Shown here piece after piece: positions 46,423 through 55,134 of a stretch of 64,000 nt of DNA. This stretch comes from Marinomonas algarum (GTDB lineage Bacteria > Pseudomonadota > Gammaproteobacteria > Pseudomonadales > Marinomonadaceae), in the NCBI RefSeq assembly GCF_020532605.1, contig NZ_JAJATW010000001.1:1-64000 (forward strand), written 5' to 3'. A program made the translations under genes and the position numbers. Each line of letters starts with the position of its first letter. The first letter of the stretch is position 1. A model generated the notes under the pieces. That model saw only the letters and a list, made by a program, of their open reading frames with translations, was not told the origin of the DNA and made no database searches.

Positions 46423-49400
46423 CTACTTAATTCGAACTCGGTCACCTGCAGATACAGCATCCATGAGCTGCTTACGAAGTGCTTCAAGATACCCTTCTAC
46501 TTGCTCTTCAGACTCAATAAAACCTGCAGGTATAGCCTTGGCAGCTGTTACTCCAGGATCAATAGTTACTGTTCGTTTAACAATTGGAGCAGGGATAGTC
46601 GGCTCCACAGGTTTTGAAGTAACGATATCTTCTTGTGAGCTATCTGTTGAAACTGAATCAGATGAAACTGCGTTAGATGCATTAGCTGTAGGTTCTTGCT
46701 TTTTACGCTCGATCTCTACACGACGTCGCTCTGCTTCAGCTTTCTTGCGTAAATCATCAATGTACCTATTCAGTTGATCATATGCGTCTTCTTCAAAGCC
46801 ATCCGCTTCCGTTTGCTCACTGATAATTTGTGGTATTGAAGAGGTTGCTTCAATGCGCTGTCTGCACATTTGTAACGGGCGCAGTGCTTGGTTCTGTAGT
46901 TCAGACGGTGCATGAGCTTCAGCTAGCGCTTCTTTCACTCGTTCAATTCGTATATCAACACGATCTAAAGCATGAGACTTACGCTCATCAATCAATGAAG
47001 TATTCACTTTCGACACTTCTTCAATCAATCGATTGATATTGCGCAACTGGTCATATGGCGCGGGCAAATTGTAAATGCGATCAAGTTCTTTTAGAGAAGA
47101 TGATGCTTTATCATCTTTTTCCAATGCGGGTCGGTTCGCTTTAAACTGCTCATTCAACGCTTTAGCTAAAGCCTGCCAGGTTTGGAATTGAGTCGTGTAG
47201 AAGTCTTCTAAATCTTCATAATCTTCAGCAAAGTTCTGCAGTGCATCCGCGTCTTCTAAGAAGCGCTCAATCAGACTAAAGCTATTGGACTGCTGTTGAA
47301 TGCCCGCAATTAATACCAAACCATCTTCGATCTGTTGTTTGCCTGGAAACTGGCCGGTTTGAGCCTTACTACGAAAAGACTTTAGATCCTCAGACCAATT
47401 ATTGAACTCTTTAACGATCAATTCATAGAGGTTTTTCTCTTCAGTTCCAGCGAAACTTTTTGAAAAAATATCTTTAACTAATGTCGTTGCTTTTTTAAGT
47501 TGGCGCTCGTCATGCTGACGAATTTTATGAACACGGATTTCGCCACGTTTACGAACACTGGTAAAAGCTTCATAGGATTTCTTTAGTACCAAGTCCGAGC
47601 CTTGCTGACTAAAAGACACCTTACTCGATAAGCCCAGACGAGCGACCAATAGGAGTGTTTCATTATCAGGCCAGCCATAAGGTCGTCGCCCAAAACGATC
47701 AATAATGTCACGTAAATACACTGCCTCATTACGATCTACTTTCAACGCGACAAATTGTTCTACTTCGCGTGTAGCATCTGGATTACACTCGGCAGCTTGA
47801 AGATCTAAACCGATTTGAGCCATATCATCTGCGGTTAACACTGCATGTAACTCACGCAGCACATCACCTGGAGTGGCCTTAAGAAGGTTTAATTTTGCAA
47901 AAGTGTTTTCAATAACATAGCGGTAGGCTTCATCGACAATGGCAGATGGCGTTGCTGACTTCTTCGGTAACTTTGTACCAATAGCATAAACATCAGCCTC
48001 TGCAAACAAAGGTTCAAATCCTTCACGAAGATGCTTTTCACGCTCGATGTTTTCCATTCGCTTCTCACGAAGCAAATGCTCTTGTTCTGGACGCTTACCA
48101 GAGTTATGTTTTAAAAAGCGCTCCGTTTTAATAAGCGTGTTTAGGTCTTCCCAAAGACGTTTATTATCACCAAGTTTCACCAAAATACAGCCGTCACCTG
48201 TCACCGTATGATCAATGCAGGCCTGGTCATAATGGAAGCTCTCATAATGAGAATCGAGCGGCGAAATAACCTTGATGACTAAATCTTCTAAGCCTGAACC
48301 ATCTTTTGGATGGCCATTACAGAAGCGGCTGATCGCAAAGTCTTGCTTGTTCACTGGGTAACGGTAGACACGATTACCCTTTAAGATGGTGGCACCATCA
48401 AAAATGATGCTTGAAAGCTTGTTGGAGACTTCTGAAGCTTCGATATCCGTATGGCGAATTTCGTTCTCTATTTCCTTTTCCTCATTGGTCAGGAAGATAA
48501 ATTCGTCGCCATTTCGAGCAATCAGCAACTGACGCTCTAATCGATTAAGACTTTCATCGATCCGTTTCTTTAGGGCAATTTTATCAGCGTCAATACAATC
48601 AATCGATAATGTTACCAAGTTGTCTAGAGTACTTTTAACAACATCTACGTAACGGATTAGGAACAGTGTCTTAAGAATCTTACCATCGAACTCAGTCAAG
48701 GAATCAAGCTCACAAGCTTGATCAATGGTGCGCTTAACCGCAGGCTCTAAAAAGCTTTCAATAGACGAGTAGAAGCTATGAAACGGAATTAGGACATCAG
48801 TGCCACGATCTTTAATTTGCTTGGCAGATGTTTGGAATGCATCAAGCAACGAACGCTCGCCCATCGCTAAGTGCTTACCGGTCGCCCCTTTGGTACGAAT
48901 GGATTCAAATACCTTTTGCACTAATGTGTAGTGGTAAGGGATAAACGGATAGTTATCAACGAAGGAAGATGCATCATTGTAGCTTTTTAATGACGCAGTG
49001 GTTGTCATATCAAAAGCAAGCTGGTTACGAAGAATATCGCCTTTTTCAAGAAAGATATCATTTAGAAGATCACTAGCATTATCTGTTTTGGCTAATAAAC
49101 GCTTTTGGATAACTTCCGAGGTGTTTGAGCTAGATAACTGCAGTCGTGTATTGAAACGACCTTGGATCTTTGAGAAGTCTTCCCCATCACGTTTATCAAT
49201 TCCACCGACGGCCGCATCAATGTCCGCTTGAGAAGTCACAATGACCCATGCACGACCGCCACAAATAGTGCCTAAATTCTCTGTGATGGTCTGAAGTTTA
49301 AGCATCATTTGGGTATTTTTACCAATGAACTGACCGACTTCATCGATCAAGAACACAATGTTGCTATCACCAGATTGATCTAGGTATTCCTTGACCCATT

Positions 49401-50136
49401 TACAAAAATTATTGATATCTAATGGGAAGTTGTTTTCTATTTGTTCAACCCAAGCTCGGGATGACTCTGGCGACTGATTGGTCGCAACAGATAACGCTTG
49501 GGCAATCTCATCCCGATAGAAGTCGTAGGCATCACGCTCTTGTTTCCATGTAGAACCAGTTATCGAAGCAAATTCAGTTTGAAATGCTTGGTACTGATCA
49601 CGCTTATCAAGCTCTCGCTCAAGGTGTGCAATATGAGGATAGTCAGCACAATACTCTAAACGCTCATTGAACACTTTGAGGAAGACCTTAAGAATCGCAT
49701 CTTCTCTGTCATCGGTGTTCGCTCTGGAATCAATATTGAAAAGAATCGCATCCGTCTTTTGATTCACTGCTGAACGAATGTCTGCCATTAACATAGCATC
49801 GTCAATTTTAGATTTAAAAAACTCAATGGCTTTATGCGCCACACCGTCCTTATCAGCCTCTTTGTTCTCTAGCAAGTAGGAAAGGATTTTTAGAAAGTGT
49901 GATTTACCTGAGCCAAAGAAGCCTGAAATCCACACCCCGATCTTAGCCGATGAATTGAAATGACCAATTGTTGGAGTGTAAGCCTCAAAGAACTCTCGAA
50001 AGTGACGATCCAGCTCTCGTGTCACAACGTATTCATCAAGCTCTACATATACGCTATCATTATCTTTTTGTTCGGCTTTGACCACTCCGTTAATATCACG
50101 GGTCAGTTCTTTTGAAAAAATCTTTTGGATGTTCAT
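46423..50136 (-). CDS. brxC: BrxC, BREX P-loop ATPase
   Basis: A 1,237-residue ATPase of BREX (DUF6079-like, BrxC). Walker A GFFGSGKS is at residues 72-79 and Walker B NIVFLIDEVGQFIG near 260. The C-terminal third is helical and ends in a Ser/Thr-rich linker before a short conserved tail. BrxC is thought to form a large ATP-dependent complex with BrxB, PglX and PglZ. It begins 39 bases after brxB. Confidence 0.93.
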   Translation of the reverse strand: MNIQKIFSKELTRDINGVVKAEQKDNDSVYVELDEYVVTRELDRHFREFFEAYTPTIGHFNSSAKIGVWISGFFGSGKSHFLKILSYLLENKEADKDGVAHKAIEFFKSKIDDAMLMADIRSAVNQKTDAILFNIDSRANTDDREDAILKVFLKVFNERLEYCADYPHIAHLERELDKRDQYQAFQTEFASITGSTWKQERDAYDFYRDEIAQALSVATNQSPESSRAWVEQIENNFPLDINNFCKWVKEYLDQSGDSNIVFLIDEVGQFIGKNTQMMLKLQTITENLGTICGGRAWVIVTSQADIDAAVGGIDKRDGEDFSKIQGRFNTRLQLSSSNTSEVIQKRLLAKTDNASDLLNDIFLEKGDILRNQLAFDMTTTASLKSYNDASSFVDNYPFIPYHYTLVQKVFESIRTKGATGKHLAMGERSLLDAFQTSAKQIKDRGTDVLIPFHSFYSSIESFLEPAVKRTIDQACELDSLTEFDGKILKTLFLIRYVDVVKSTLDNLVTLSIDCIDADKIALKKRIDESLNRLERQLLIARNGDEFIFLTNEEKEIENEIRHTDIEASEVSNKLSSIIFDGATILKGNRVYRYPVNKQDFAISRFCNGHPKDGSGLEDLVIKVISPLDSHYESFHYDQACIDHTVTGDGCILVKLGDNKRLWEDLNTLIKTERFLKHNSGKRPEQEHLLREKRMENIEREKHLREGFEPLFAEADVYAIGTKLPKKSATPSAIVDEAYRYVIENTFAKLNLLKATPGDVLRELHAVLTADDMAQIGLDLQAAECNPDATREVEQFVALKVDRNEAVYLRDIIDRFGRRPYGWPDNETLLLVARLGLSSKVSFSQQGSDLVLKKSYEAFTSVRKRGEIRVHKIRQHDERQLKKATTLVKDIFSKSFAGTEEKNLYELIVKEFNNWSEDLKSFRSKAQTGQFPGKQQIEDGLVLIAGIQQQSNSFSLIERFLEDADALQNFAEDYEDLEDFYTTQFQTWQALAKALNEQFKANRPALEKDDKASSSLKELDRIYNLPAPYDQLRNINRLIEEVSKVNTSLIDERKSHALDRVDIRIERVKEALAEAHAPSELQNQALRPLQMCRQRIEATSSIPQIISEQTEADGFEEDAYDQLNRYIDDLRKKAEAERRRVEIERKKQEPTANASNAVSSDSVSTDSSQEDIVTSKPVEPTIPAPIVKRTVTIDPGVTAAKAIPAGFIESEEQVEGYLEALRKQLMDAVSAGDRVRIK

Positions 50137-50175
50137 TAGAGGCTCCCTGCTCGCTTTAAAATATAAATTTGGTGA

Positions 50176-50751
50176 TTAAGGTACTAACTTAAACGCTCGG
50201 TAATAATTCTTTGACTTGATCAAGCCAAAAGGGTGTAAATCAAACCCGCTGTATGTTCCAGGATAAAACAGCACCAATGGCGTGCGCCCCATTACGTCTT
50301 GTAGTGCACTTAATAGCTCATGGCTACGCACTAATGGCCAAGTGCTACCTATCCCAGAAAGAATGACAAAATCGTAGTTCTGGGGCTGGTATGCATCGAC
50401 TATGTATTTCACTATTTTATCTTGGCTTAATGGCCCTTTTAGACTCTGTAGTAACTTTTCAGATCCGGCTTCTAACTCGCGTTTACATGCTTTATCAAAT
50501 AACTTGCGAGAGTCCAGCAAGGAAGTTATCACTTCAAATACATTCAAGTTTAGAAAGTTGTAATTACGCTTATTTAGTCGCTCAGTGATGTGCAGAAGAT
50601 GCTCTCGAACTTCAATTTCATGCTCAGCTGGATAGTCAAAGATCCAGAAACCAATTTCATTACCAAGCCCCTGACTTTCCAAAAATGAAGAACTTTCTAT
50701 ACGATCCTGAACCTGATCAAGCCGCTCTTTAAGTACTTTTAAAGTGTCCAT
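50176..50751 (-). CDS. brxB: BrxB (DUF1788)
   Basis: A 191-residue BrxB. The segments YPAEHEIEVREHLLHI and DFVILSGIGSTWPLVRSHELL are those of the DUF1788 family found in nearly all type I BREX loci. It is essential for defence in studied systems and contacts other BREX proteins, but has no known enzymatic activity. The start overlaps brxA by 13 bases. Confidence 0.92.
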   Translation of the reverse strand: MDTLKVLKERLDQVQDRIESSSFLESQGLGNEIGFWIFDYPAEHEIEVREHLLHITERLNKRNYNFLNLNVFEVITSLLDSRKLFDKACKRELEAGSEKLLQSLKGPLSQDKIVKYIVDAYQPQNYDFVILSGIGSTWPLVRSHELLSALQDVMGRTPLVLFYPGTYSGFDLHPFGLIKSKNYYRAFKLVP

Positions 50752-51338
50752 TCAATCTTCTCTACTAACTCTGAATGGCCATTTTGCTCAATCAAACACT
50801 TTACCATTGGGCTTATGTAAACATGCTGTAGTTGTTTATTTCTTACACTATCGATATAGCCGCTTTCTGCTAATGCTCTAAATAGGTTTTTTCCCATTTT
50901 TTCGATTGTAGAATCTGAATATGGTAAATCACCTTCTGCTCGACGCCTCAGGACATCAACATGCTCCCACCACATGTCTTTAGTAATCGCAGGTTTGTAA
51001 ATACGGGCTGTCTCACGAACATAAAGATCAAGAAAATCTGCAACAATGGGGGAATCTTTGACAAGGGTAGCCATTAGCAACTGTTGGTAATCAGGGCTGT
51101 CTGCATGAGCAACGGCTTCAATGTAGCTTTTATCAAAATACGAAAGCCTCTTACGAATTGTTGCAGCGGTGCGTAGAGCTGTCGGAATTGACTTTCTCTG
51201 CAAGATATTTTGGTCCTTCAAAGCGTACTGCCAATCTTCTTCGGAATTCATCTGAAGCATCAGGGCAGCCACATGCCTAGCATCAGCAAGCAACAAACTC
51301 CCTCCGTTCAGGTCTCCAAAATATTGTTTTAACGTCAT
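50739..51338 (-). CDS. brxA: BrxA (DUF1819), DNA-binding protein
   Basis: First gene of the BREX operon, 199 residues. It is a DUF1819 protein with the usual segments LLLADARHVAALML and YIDSVRNKQLQHVYISPMV. BrxA binds DNA through a winged-helix fold related to NusB-like proteins. Its upstream 260-base region separates it from the XRE regulator and presumably holds the operon promoter. Confidence 0.92.
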   Translation of the reverse strand: MTLKQYFGDLNGGSLLLADARHVAALMLQMNSEEDWQYALKDQNILQRKSIPTALRTAATIRKRLSYFDKSYIEAVAHADSPDYQQLLMATLVKDSPIVADFLDLYVRETARIYKPAITKDMWWEHVDVLRRRAEGDLPYSDSTIEKMGKNLFRALAESGYIDSVRNKQLQHVYISPMVKCLIEQNGHSELVEKIEWTL

Positions 51339-51598
51339 TATTTTACTCTACGGAACTGTTAACTTTAGTTTGCTACATTTTACATTATGTAACGTTAATA
51401 GTCGTGTTCCATTTTACATGATAAACAAGCAGGTCAATCTTGGGCACTTTCACTGGGGTTTGAAGCCCACACATTTAACGGTAATCACTATGCATAATTG
51501 TTCAAGTCCGAGACAAATAGCAAATCTAATAGAAGCTTAAGAAACTGCTAGCCTAAAGTAATCCGATCTCTCTGGATTTTTCAGGCCTGACATCTTTA
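51339..51598 (-). promoter_or_regulatory. BREX operon leader with repeated CATTTTACAT and a palindrome
   Basis: The 260 bases upstream of brxA carry CATTTTACAT twice (51376-51385 and 51410-51419, 34 bases apart). A palindrome TTACAT-T-ATGTAA (51380-51392) overlaps the first copy. Such paired sites suggest an operator for a dimeric regulator. No WYL-type BrxR gene is seen nearby; the small XRE gene is the only regulator in reach. A clear -35/-10 pair was not found. Confidence 0.4.
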
Positions 51599-51808
51599 TC
51601 ATTCAGGAATTAGCAGTTTTGCTGATATTTCCATTGAAGCGGCAATATCCCATAAAGCTTTTAATGTAACATTTACCTCTCCTCGCTCTATTCGTCCCAT
51701 GTAGCTCCGATCTATTTGGGACCTTGCTGCGAGAGCTTCTTGAGAGATACCCAATGCTTTGCGGTGGCTCCTGATTAGAGCTCCCACCTCTTTTGCTATG
51801 TTTCTCAT
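51599..51808 (-). CDS. XRE-family regulator resembling restriction-modification C proteins
   Basis: A 69-residue protein that is a single helix-turn-helix domain: GALIRSHRKALGISQEALAARSQIDRSYMGRIERGEVN. Size and sequence layout (GISQE, IERGE, dimer-forming C-terminus) resemble the controller proteins that delay restriction-enzyme expression. Its start faces a region with paired CGGACTAT boxes. It is upstream of brxA in the same direction and divergent from the helicase pair, so it may control either or both. Confidence 0.72.
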   Translation of the reverse strand: MRNIAKEVGALIRSHRKALGISQEALAARSQIDRSYMGRIERGEVNVTLKALWDIAASMEISAKLLIPE

Positions 51809-51840
51809 ATTTGCATCTCAAAACGAAACACAATCTCTAA

Positions 51841-51873
51841 TTGCGGACTATGTTTCCACGGACTATAATCCGC
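51841..51873 (+). promoter_or_regulatory. Promoter of the helicase pair overlapped by C-box-like operator
   Basis: TTGCGG (51841-51846), 17 bases, then a perfect TATAAT (51864-51869) form a strong sigma-70-type promoter directed at the gene starting at 51900. CGGACTAT occurs twice, at 51844-51851 and 51859-51866, and TCCGC at 51869-51873 mirrors GCGGA at 51843-51847. The boxes cover the promoter elements, the arrangement used by C proteins, whose boxes contain GACT and AGTC. Confidence 0.55.
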
Positions 51874-51899
51874 ATTTACTGTAAATTGAGATAGTTATT

Positions 51900-52400
51900 T
51901 TGAGATCTAAACCCATAGCTCATGTTGTAGAAGAATTCTTCCAAACAACTGTACAAAATAAAACCACTATAAATGACGTACTCAAACACTATGTTGAAAA
52001 ATATGGTGAGAACAACCCTATTGAAATGAAAAAAGCACGACATGCCATCTACCTTAAAATTAACCGTTTAGTCAAATCAGGTGTATTAGTCGTTGATTCA
52101 AAAAGTGGGAAGAGCATTTATTATGCCAAAGCGAAAATCTTAGAGGAAACCGAGACGCAAAAAACCAGACTCATTGATGTTGTAGCAAGTGAGAAAGAAA
52201 TGCTCTTAAAGCGTAAAGCTGAACTTGAGTATGAACTTGAACTATGTATTGCCGAAGCTCAAGGTTATGAAGAGATGAAATCTCTATTACCCGCTCAGCT
52301 TGATTTGTTGACATCTAAGAAAAGTGAAGCGAAAAAGCAGGCAATAACATTAAACGGATTACTTACTAGTACTAAAACCATATTACGTGCTTTATCATGA
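51900..52400 (+). CDS. Winged-helix/coiled-coil protein coupled to a helicase
   Basis: A 166-residue protein of no family I recognise. Residues 1-75 look like a winged helix (TINDVLKHYVEKYG, ARHAIYLKINRLVKSGVLVV, then KSGKSIYYAKA). Residues 95-160 are a coiled coil (EKEMLLKRKAELEYELELCIAEAQ). It starts with TTG after a strong promoter and no ATG is nearby. The stop overlaps the ATG of the SF2 helicase as ATGA, so the two are likely to act together; DNA recognition for the helicase would fit. Confidence 0.65.
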   Translation: MRSKPIAHVVEEFFQTTVQNKTTINDVLKHYVEKYGENNPIEMKKARHAIYLKINRLVKSGVLVVDSKSGKSIYYAKAKILEETETQKTRLIDVVASEKEMLLKRKAELEYELELCIAEAQGYEEMKSLLPAQLDLLTSKKSEAKKQAITLNGLLTSTKTILRALS

Positions 52401-53794
52401 AGAAAAAACAAAATCTCTCATTAAGAACTTGGCAAAAGAACTGTTTATCCAAAGCATTAGAAGTTTATCAAAGAGGCCAACAAAACTTCATGTGTGTTGC
52501 TGCGCCAGGTGCCGGTAAAACAAGATTTTCTGCATCACTGGCAAAAAGCTTATTAGATGATAACCACATTGATTTCGTTCTCTGCTTTGCCCCATCTGTA
52601 AGCGTACAAAACAGTATTCAAGAAACCTTCAGTAATGTATTAAATGATCGCTTTGATGGCCGAATAGGAGCAAAAGGCTTGGTTATTACCTATCAAGGAA
52701 TACAATACTCGTATAAAGATCTTGCATATGTAATTAAGAACTACCGCATTTTAATAATCTCTGACGAAATTCATCACTGCGCTTCTGGAGCAAATAGCAT
52801 ATCTAATCAATGGGGGCATCTATTAGTTTCTTTAATATCAAAAGGGAATCCATTAACATTAACTTTGAGTGGTACTCCTTGGCGATCAGATAGCACAAAA
52901 ATAGCGCTTCAGAGCTACTCTGGCGAGCCTCAAGAGCTTGATACAGACTTTGTGTATGGACTGGGTGATGCTGTTCGAGATAAGGTCTGTAGGAGACCTA
53001 GTTTAATACTGCTTGACAATGGTTCGATTGATATCCAAAAAGATTCTGAAACTTATAAATTTAGCAGTATTCGTGAGGCTATTAACGCTGAAAAACTAAA
53101 ATATGGCGAACTACTAACGAATCAAGATTCATTAAGTCATCTCTTGATCTTCTCTCATAAAGAACTGATTAGAATTAGAGAAAAACACCCTTGTGCCGCA
53201 GGATTAGTTGTTGCGTCCTCAATTAATCAAGCTCGCCGGATATCACAGTTTATTACCACAACCTTTGGCGAAAGCTCTATCGTAGTTAGCTATGATCAAA
53301 TTGATGCTCACGAAAACATCAGAGACTTCCAAAGTTCAGAAATCGATTGGATTGTATCTATTGGAATGGTAAGTGAAGGTACAGATATCCCGCGCCTACA
53401 GGTTTGCGCCTACCTAAGTAATATTAGAACAGAGCTTTACTTTCGCCAAGTGCTTGGGCGGATTCTACGAATAAATCAAAAAACAGATGAGCCCTGCTCC
53501 ATGATAGCATTTGCTGAACCAACATTAGTTGAATACTCTAGACGAATAAATCAAGATCTACCAGAAGATTCGATGATAATAAAAGACCTTGAACAGAAGA
53601 CTTTAATAAACGTGCCTGACTCAATTACATCTACTCAAGACCCGAAGGAAAATAGCTTTATGAGCATGAAAACTACATCATCAGATCACACATATTCGTA
53701 TGATAGGCTTCACGATATAGCATTAGAAGCGTCAACTTCTATTAAGATGGCTTTTTGCAAGGACTCTTATAAGACAACTATTTTATCTTTATGA
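52397..53794 (+). CDS. DEIH-box superfamily 2 helicase
   Basis: A 465-residue SF2 helicase. Motif I is AAPGAGKT (35-42), motif II DEIHH (123-127), motif III LSGTPW, motif V GMVSEGTDIP and motif VI RQVLGRILR. This order resembles the ATPase core of type III restriction, RAD25-like and phage-type helicases. No nuclease or methylase domain is fused. Downstream is only an IS relic. With the upstream 166-residue protein it forms a compact unit next to BREX whose role is unknown. Confidence 0.8.
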   Translation: MKKKQNLSLRTWQKNCLSKALEVYQRGQQNFMCVAAPGAGKTRFSASLAKSLLDDNHIDFVLCFAPSVSVQNSIQETFSNVLNDRFDGRIGAKGLVITYQGIQYSYKDLAYVIKNYRILIISDEIHHCASGANSISNQWGHLLVSLISKGNPLTLTLSGTPWRSDSTKIALQSYSGEPQELDTDFVYGLGDAVRDKVCRRPSLILLDNGSIDIQKDSETYKFSSIREAINAEKLKYGELLTNQDSLSHLLIFSHKELIRIREKHPCAAGLVVASSINQARRISQFITTTFGESSIVVSYDQIDAHENIRDFQSSEIDWIVSIGMVSEGTDIPRLQVCAYLSNIRTELYFRQVLGRILRINQKTDEPCSMIAFAEPTLVEYSRRINQDLPEDSMIIKDLEQKTLINVPDSITSTQDPKENSFMSMKTTSSDHTYSYDRLHDIALEASTSIKMAFCKDSYKTTILSL

Positions 53795-53993
53795 TAAACC
53801 TCTCATTTATAAATAAAAACTTTGTAAATTAGCTAAGGAAACTGCGATTAAGAAGCTTCACAGTTGCCAGTGTTTCTGACTCGGTTAAAAATCACAAAAT
53901 ATCACCCATTTCTGTACTTTTAGCCTCTAAAAAAGCTATTTTAGCCTTATCTAGGGGCTTTTTAACGGATTAATCTCTTGCGATTCGTATGAC
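53795..53993. other. Gene-free stretch leading into the IS5 relic
   Basis: No open frame. It contains TAGCCTTATCT at 53942-53952, which is inverted at 54541-54551, and CTATTTTAGCCT at 53936-53947, repeated directly at 54557-54568. These are probably the worn end of the insertion sequence and its flank. Confidence 0.35.
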
Positions 53994-54493
53994 TTAGTCA
54001 GCTCTAAACACATTGGCTAAGGCAAACAGCATAGCCAGTTTATTATCATTTTTCTCTAAGCCGCGATAGACCACTTTCCTAAAATTAAACCGACGCTTGA
54101 TGATCCGAAATGAGTGTTCTAATTTTGCTAGAATGCTGGCCTTAATATATTCCGTTTGGATCGATAGCTTGTTTATTCTCGGGTGCTTTTTGAGAAGACG
54201 TACCTTATTTGGCATCTCATCAATCTACCAATCGGCTTTGATGTCTTTGAGCTCTTCTTATTTTTGAGCGCCTCAATAACCTGAATCTACCGAGATAAAA
54301 CGTTCCTCACCATGAGGCAGATGTTCTGTTTCTGTAATATCGTGTACGTTACTGCCGTAGTGCTGAAACCATGTATTAGTCCCGTACTAGCATCAACGTT
54401 GATGTAATTTTTTAGGCCGAAGAACCATTACTTACCTTTTTGTATCAAGTGAATCTCATAGTTTTGTGCTTTATCCTTGATAGAACTGGCCAT
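53994..54493 (-). pseudogene. IS5-family transposase, decayed C-terminal half
   Basis: Read on the minus strand, pieces of an IS5-type transposase appear in several frames: SIKDKAQNYEIHLIQKGK near 54440-54490, then HKKSSKTSKPI-type debris, and finally an open 73-codon end ([28 protein letters not shown], then [19 protein letters not shown]). In-frame stops and frameshifts separate them, and the N-terminal half is gone. Eleven-base inverted repeats flank the relic. It cannot be active. Confidence 0.75.
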
Positions 54494-54618
54494 AACTAGG
54501 AAAATAAAAGCATGGAAGTAACCTCATCAAGCAAACTTTAAGATAAGGCTATAAACCTATTTTAGCCTCAATAAATTTGATTTATGACAACTAAAATAAA
54601 TCAGCAACTGAGCATTAT

Positions 54619-55134
54619 ATGAATGATTTTGAGGTAATTAAAGACCTGAATAAAGTAAAAGAAATAGAGGTCGCTCTACGAGAAAACTTTGGTGATCTTT
54701 ATGGTGATATATGGCAAATGGGTATATGTAGTGCTTTACGTATATCTGAATTACTTACTATTACGTTTGACGCCGTAAGTGGTGATACACTTACTCTCAC
54801 TAAGAATACTGCGAGAGAAGAAAAAGAGATAAAGCTCAATCAAGCTACACTTGATATTATCACCAAACGAAGAATAGCTTATCCTGAGCATAGATTTTTA
54901 TTTCAGACTGAATCCGACTCTTCAAAATCTTTAAATGCACCTGTTAGCCATATGGCTGTCTTCAATGCGTTTAAGGTAGTTGGTGAACATGGCAATATTA
55001 ATATGAAATTAAGCCATAATATGATGCGAAAAACGAGTTGTTATCATTTATTAGAAAGTGGTCAATCACTTGAAATGATAGCTAATACCACTGGGCATTC
55101 CATCCGCAATATTTCTACGTATTACTGCTCATAA
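54619..55134 (+). CDS. Short tyrosine recombinase, probably degenerate
   Basis: A 171-residue catalytic-domain-only recombinase like those on plasmids (ResD-like). Box I arginine R41 is in SALRISELL, box II reads SHNMMRKT, and GHS and STYY supply the last histidine and tyrosine. The usual HxxR spacing is HxxxR here, so the box II histidine is displaced, and the protein stops two residues after the tyrosine pair. It may be a remnant of an earlier integration system rather than the one that moves this island. Confidence 0.6.
   Translation: MNDFEVIKDLNKVKEIEVALRENFGDLYGDIWQMGICSALRISELLTITFDAVSGDTLTLTKNTAREEKEIKLNQATLDIITKRRIAYPEHRFLFQTESDSSKSLNAPVSHMAVFNAFKVVGEHGNINMKLSHNMMRKTSCYHLLESGQSLEMIANTTGHSIRNISTYYCS

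Noticed and set aside
53994-54215. A real 73-residue gene on the minus strand
   Set aside because: It is the last readable piece of a broken IS5-type transposase; earlier pieces are in other frames.
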